Source: Arenicellales bacterium (lineage in GTDB: Bacteria; Pseudomonadota; Gammaproteobacteria; BMS3Bbin11). From it: a DNA stretch of 8,003 nt. The stretch spans positions 1-8,003 of the forward strand of contig JARFQC010000187.1 in NCBI GenBank assembly GCA_029287965.1, given 5' to 3'. The notes below the pieces were generated by a model. That model saw only the letters and a list, made by a program, of their open reading frames with translations. It made no database searches and was not told where the DNA came from. Positions 6,537-8,003 of the stretch are shown piece after piece. The first letter of the stretch is position 1; each line of letters opens with the position of its first letter. Made by a program: the position numbers and the translations under genes.

Positions 6537-7445
6537 ATGACGATGATGAAGATAAACCAGGTTATACCTCGAACCCTGTTGCTGGCCACGACGCTTGTTG
6601 CGACGAATGCTTACGCAGGTGGTCCGCCCGATATGAACGGCTGGCTGAAGTCATTCGACATCGGCTATGTCTGGCAGGGCAGTACTGATCTTGATAACGG
6701 CAGTGAGTTCTCAGTCGATCGCGCAGTAATTGAACTCGGGACTGCCCGAAAAGTAGGTGACGACTGGCTGATCGGATTCTCCCTGGGTTATGGCGAGGAT
6801 CGCTATGAATTTGGCGGTGCAAGTGCGGACTCCCCCTGGGACGACATCCGCACCTTGGAGCTCAGCTTTACCATGCGATACCAGGCATCAGACAACTGGA
6901 ACCTGTTCGGTCTGCCTATACTCAGATATTCAGCGGAACGCGATGCCAGCCTCGATGACGGCCGCGAAATTGGTTTGCTAGCAGGCGCCAGCTACCGGTT
7001 CAACGAAGACCTCAAGGTCGGCCCCGGTCTGGGTGTATTCAGCGGCATTGGCGGTGAAGAGGACGTCTTCCCGATATTGCTGATCGACTGGGCAATTACG
7101 GACACAGTTAGTCTCGAAACGGGCAGGGGGCTTGCAGCAACGCGTGGACCGGGTCTAACACTGAAATGGAAACCCGAAGGAAAATGGGAATTCGGCCTGG
7201 CCGCGCGATACGAGAAATTCAGGTTCAGGCTTGCTGACGCTGGCGACAACATCGGTGAAGACAAGGCAGTGCCGGTAGTACTTACCGCCGCCTGGAACTG
7301 GAACCCGGCTATATCTGTCACCGCACTGGCAGGGTTTGAAACCTCGGGTGACCTGAGCATTGAAAACAGCAACGGAGACCGTCTACGCAGGTTGTCTTAT
7401 GATTCTGCGCCACTCGCCGGGGTCGTCGCCAAAATCCTGTTCTGA
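6537..7445 (+). CDS. Predicted outer-membrane beta-barrel protein of unknown function
   Basis: From the ATG at 6537 the protein has 302 aa. A signal peptide is clear: Lys5 and Arg12, a hydrophobic stretch TLLLATTLVA, and the cleavage site AYA before Gly28. The mature part is rich in alternating polar/hydrophobic stretches typical of transmembrane beta strands, for example WLIGFSLGYG, LELSFTMRYQ, WEFGLAARYEKFRF and AVPVVLTAAWNW, and ends in a terminal Phe (KILF), the usual C-terminal signal of outer-membrane barrels. Acidic loops between strands fit surface-exposed turns. It resembles DUF6268-like or porin-like small barrels, but I cannot assign a family firmly. ATGs at 6543 and 6546 are equally possible starts. 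It lies 64 bp after the methyltransferase gene in the same direction, separated by two palindromes, so operon membership is uncertain. Confidence 0.7.
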   Translation: MTMMKINQVIPRTLLLATTLVATNAYAGGPPDMNGWLKSFDIGYVWQGSTDLDNGSEFSVDRAVIELGTARKVGDDWLIGFSLGYGEDRYEFGGASADSPWDDIRTLELSFTMRYQASDNWNLFGLPILRYSAERDASLDDGREIGLLAGASYRFNEDLKVGPGLGVFSGIGGEEDVFPILLIDWAITDTVSLETGRGLAATRGPGLTLKWKPEGKWEFGLAARYEKFRFRLADAGDNIGEDKAVPVVLTAAWNWNPAISVTALAGFETSGDLSIENSNGDRLRRLSYDSAPLAGVVAKILF

Positions 7446-7504
7446 AAATGAAAGCACGGGGCTGAATCAGTCCTGACTGAACAGGTAATCCGTGAAACCG
7501 CTAG

Positions 7505-7531
7505 TTGTAATTTTGGTTGACAGATATACAA
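7505..7531. promoter_or_regulatory. Operator-like inverted repeat TTGTA-N17-TACAA around a TTGACA box
   Basis: TTGTA (7505-7509) and TACAA (7527-7531) are inverted and span 27 bp, the same outer span as the operator pairs upstream of the regulator. A perfect -35 hexamer TTGACA lies between them (7517-7522), but no good -10 follows; the best at 17 bp is TAGCAG. Binding by the light regulator is speculative. Confidence 0.25.
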
Positions 7532-7537
7532 CAGCCA

Positions 7538-7570
7538 TTTAGCAGACTACTCAGGTTGAGGACAGCTAAA
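7538..7570 (+). other. Nested hairpin in intergenic DNA
   Basis: TTTAGC (7538-7543) pairs with GCTAAA (7565-7570). Inside it CTCA (7550-7553) pairs with TGAG (7557-7560) around GGT. It could fold in RNA or be a protein site; no function can be assigned. Confidence 0.25.
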
Positions 7571-7736
7571 TATCGGCCTTGTCCACAATATCTAGAAAAT
7601 CGTTACAGTTGTATGACATGCAGAGGATGTTTTAAGAATTACATCACAAAATTAACGTAACATATTGATAGTTTGTAGCAATATCGACTGCCTATTTTTT
7701 GTGCAATTTAATGTAAAACAGTAAAAAAGCTTGGTG

Positions 7737-7759
7737 ACGGTAAAATTTCCGTTCTTTTT
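7737..7759 (+). terminator. Weak terminator-like element
   Basis: ACGG (7737-7740) pairs with CCGT (7749-7752), and TCTTTTT follows. The stem is only 4 bp with two more A-T pairs after a mismatch, so it is doubtful. It could end transcripts coming from the barrel gene or from an unrecognised small RNA. Confidence 0.2.
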
Positions 7760-7790
7760 ACACAGACTTATCCACAGCTTTTGTGGAAAA
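7756..7790. promoter_or_regulatory. Cluster of DnaA-box-like sites
   Basis: TTATCCACA at 7768-7776 is a perfect high-affinity DnaA box. TGTGGAAAA (7782-7790) is an inverted 8/9 match only 5 bp away, and TTTTACACA (7756-7764) is an 8/9 match just upstream. TTGTCCACA at 7579-7587 is a further 8/9 match. Together with the AT-rich surroundings this could bind DnaA. No oriC marker gene is present. Confidence 0.4.
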
Positions 7791-7820
7791 CATTTTGGTC
7801 TCAAATGTATCTGAAATGTG

Positions 7821-7849
7821 TTGCCAAACCACCCCACAATGCAGATAAT
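7821..7849 (+). promoter_or_regulatory. Promoter of the tRNA-Arg gene
   Basis: TTGCCA (7821-7826) and GATAAT (7844-7849) are 17 bp apart, each matching sigma70 consensus at 5/6. Transcription would start near 7856, a few bases before the mature tRNA end. Confidence 0.65.
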
Positions 7850-7861
7850 ACGCAACCCTAT

Positions 7862-7938
7862 GCGCCCGTAGCTCAGCTGGATAGAGTACCTGGCTACGAA
7901 CCAGGCGGTCAGACGTTCGAATCGTCTCGGGCGCGCCA
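7862..7938 (+). tRNA. tRNA-Arg, anticodon ACG
   Basis: The cloverleaf is complete: acceptor GCGCCCG (7862-7868) with CGGGCGC (7928-7934), D stem GCTC/GAGT, anticodon stem CCTGG/CCAGG around the loop CTACGAA (7894-7900), T stem AGACG/CGTCT around TTCGAAT, discriminator G at 7935 and an encoded CCA (7936-7938). The anticodon at 7896-7898 is ACG, whose A34 is normally edited to inosine by TadA to read CGU, CGC and CGA. It closely resembles the E. coli tRNA-Arg(ACG). Confidence 0.97.
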
Positions 7939-7946
7939 TACATAGC

Positions 7947-7990
7947 AAGGCCTTCAACGATAGTTAGCACTATTATTGAAGGCCTTTTTT
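7947..7990 (+). terminator. Rho-independent terminator of the tRNA-Arg gene
   Basis: AAGGCCTTCAA (7947-7957) pairs perfectly with TTGAAGGCCTT (7976-7986), and an inner ATAGT/ACTAT stem closes a TAGC loop. A run of six T (7985-7990) follows. The tRNA is therefore a single-gene transcript. Confidence 0.92.
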
Positions 7991-8003
7991 ATTGAAATCT
8001 ATA

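Larger units (their letters stand above)
7446..7820. other. AT-rich intergenic region without a convincing gene
   Basis: About 375 bp between the barrel gene and the tRNA promoter hold no plausible coding region. Base composition turns clearly more AT-rich after about 7500. It contains a small palindrome without a T-run (TCAGTC/GACTGA, 7467-7480), an operator-like inverted repeat (7505-7531), a nested hairpin (7538-7570), a weak terminator-like element (7737-7759) and DnaA-box-like sites (7579-7587 and 7756-7790). Minus-strand reading frames here run through the tRNA and are not credible. Confidence 0.6.

Noticed and set aside
7467..7480. Intrinsic terminator for the barrel gene
   Set aside because: TCAGTC/GACTGA leaves a 2 nt loop and no T-run follows, so it does not meet terminator form.
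7500..7860. Chromosomal origin of replication
   Set aside because: There are DnaA-box-like sites and AT-rich DNA, but no dnaA, dnaN, gidA, rpmH or parAB nearby and too few boxes.
7652..7970. Minus-strand reading frames over the tRNA-Arg gene
   Set aside because: They read antisense through the tRNA and its terminator, have unlikely composition and no start signals; tRNA antisense frames are a common annotation artefact.
7862..8003. Integration site of a mobile element at the tRNA 3' end
   Set aside because: No integrase, no repeated tRNA 3' end and an intact terminator follow, so nothing supports an inserted element.

Overview
The window looks like chromosomal DNA from a gammaproteobacterium. 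The coding part has roughly balanced base composition. It carries a LitR/CarH-type MerR regulator overlapping a class I photolyase gene, a TudS-DUF1722 (RudS/YbgA-type) gene, a CFA-synthase-type gene, and an E. coli-like tRNA-Arg(ACG) with encoded CCA. I cannot name the species.

Layout. Positions 1-960 (+) hold the 3' part of a cyclopropane-fatty-acyl-phospholipid synthase-type gene. It converges on a minus-strand pair: a B12-type MerR light regulator (3312-2383) whose end overlaps the start of a class I DNA photolyase (2399-990). A divergent control region (about 3394-3473) carries three perfect TTGTACAA palindromes and a TGTATA variant, arranged as two pairs that each span 27 bp. These sit on recognisable promoters for both directions. 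To the right, on the plus strand, is a tight three-gene operon: an exported glutathione peroxidase (3486-4178), a RudS-type tRNA 4-thiouridine desulfidase (4199-5188), and a fusion of an FKBP/SlyD-like domain to a SAM methyltransferase (5192-6472). A signal-peptide-bearing outer-membrane beta-barrel protein follows (6537-7445). Next comes about 370 bp of AT-rich non-coding DNA with DnaA-box-like sites and an operator-like inverted repeat. The window closes with tRNA-Arg(ACG), its promoter and a strong intrinsic terminator.

How it fits together. The core reads as a light-controlled photo-oxidative defence module. My inference is that the MerR protein represses its own operon (with photolyase) and the divergent operon in the dark through the shared operators, and that light relieves this. 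The products would repair DNA dimers (photolyase), remove lipid or other peroxides (peroxidase), remove the near-UV-absorbing 4-thiouridine from tRNA (RudS), and remodel membrane acyl chains (CFA-type enzyme). The FKBP-methyltransferase fusion has no function I can name and is the least understood member. The regulator keeps most B12-fold landmarks but differs at two positions that matter for light sensing in characterised CarH.
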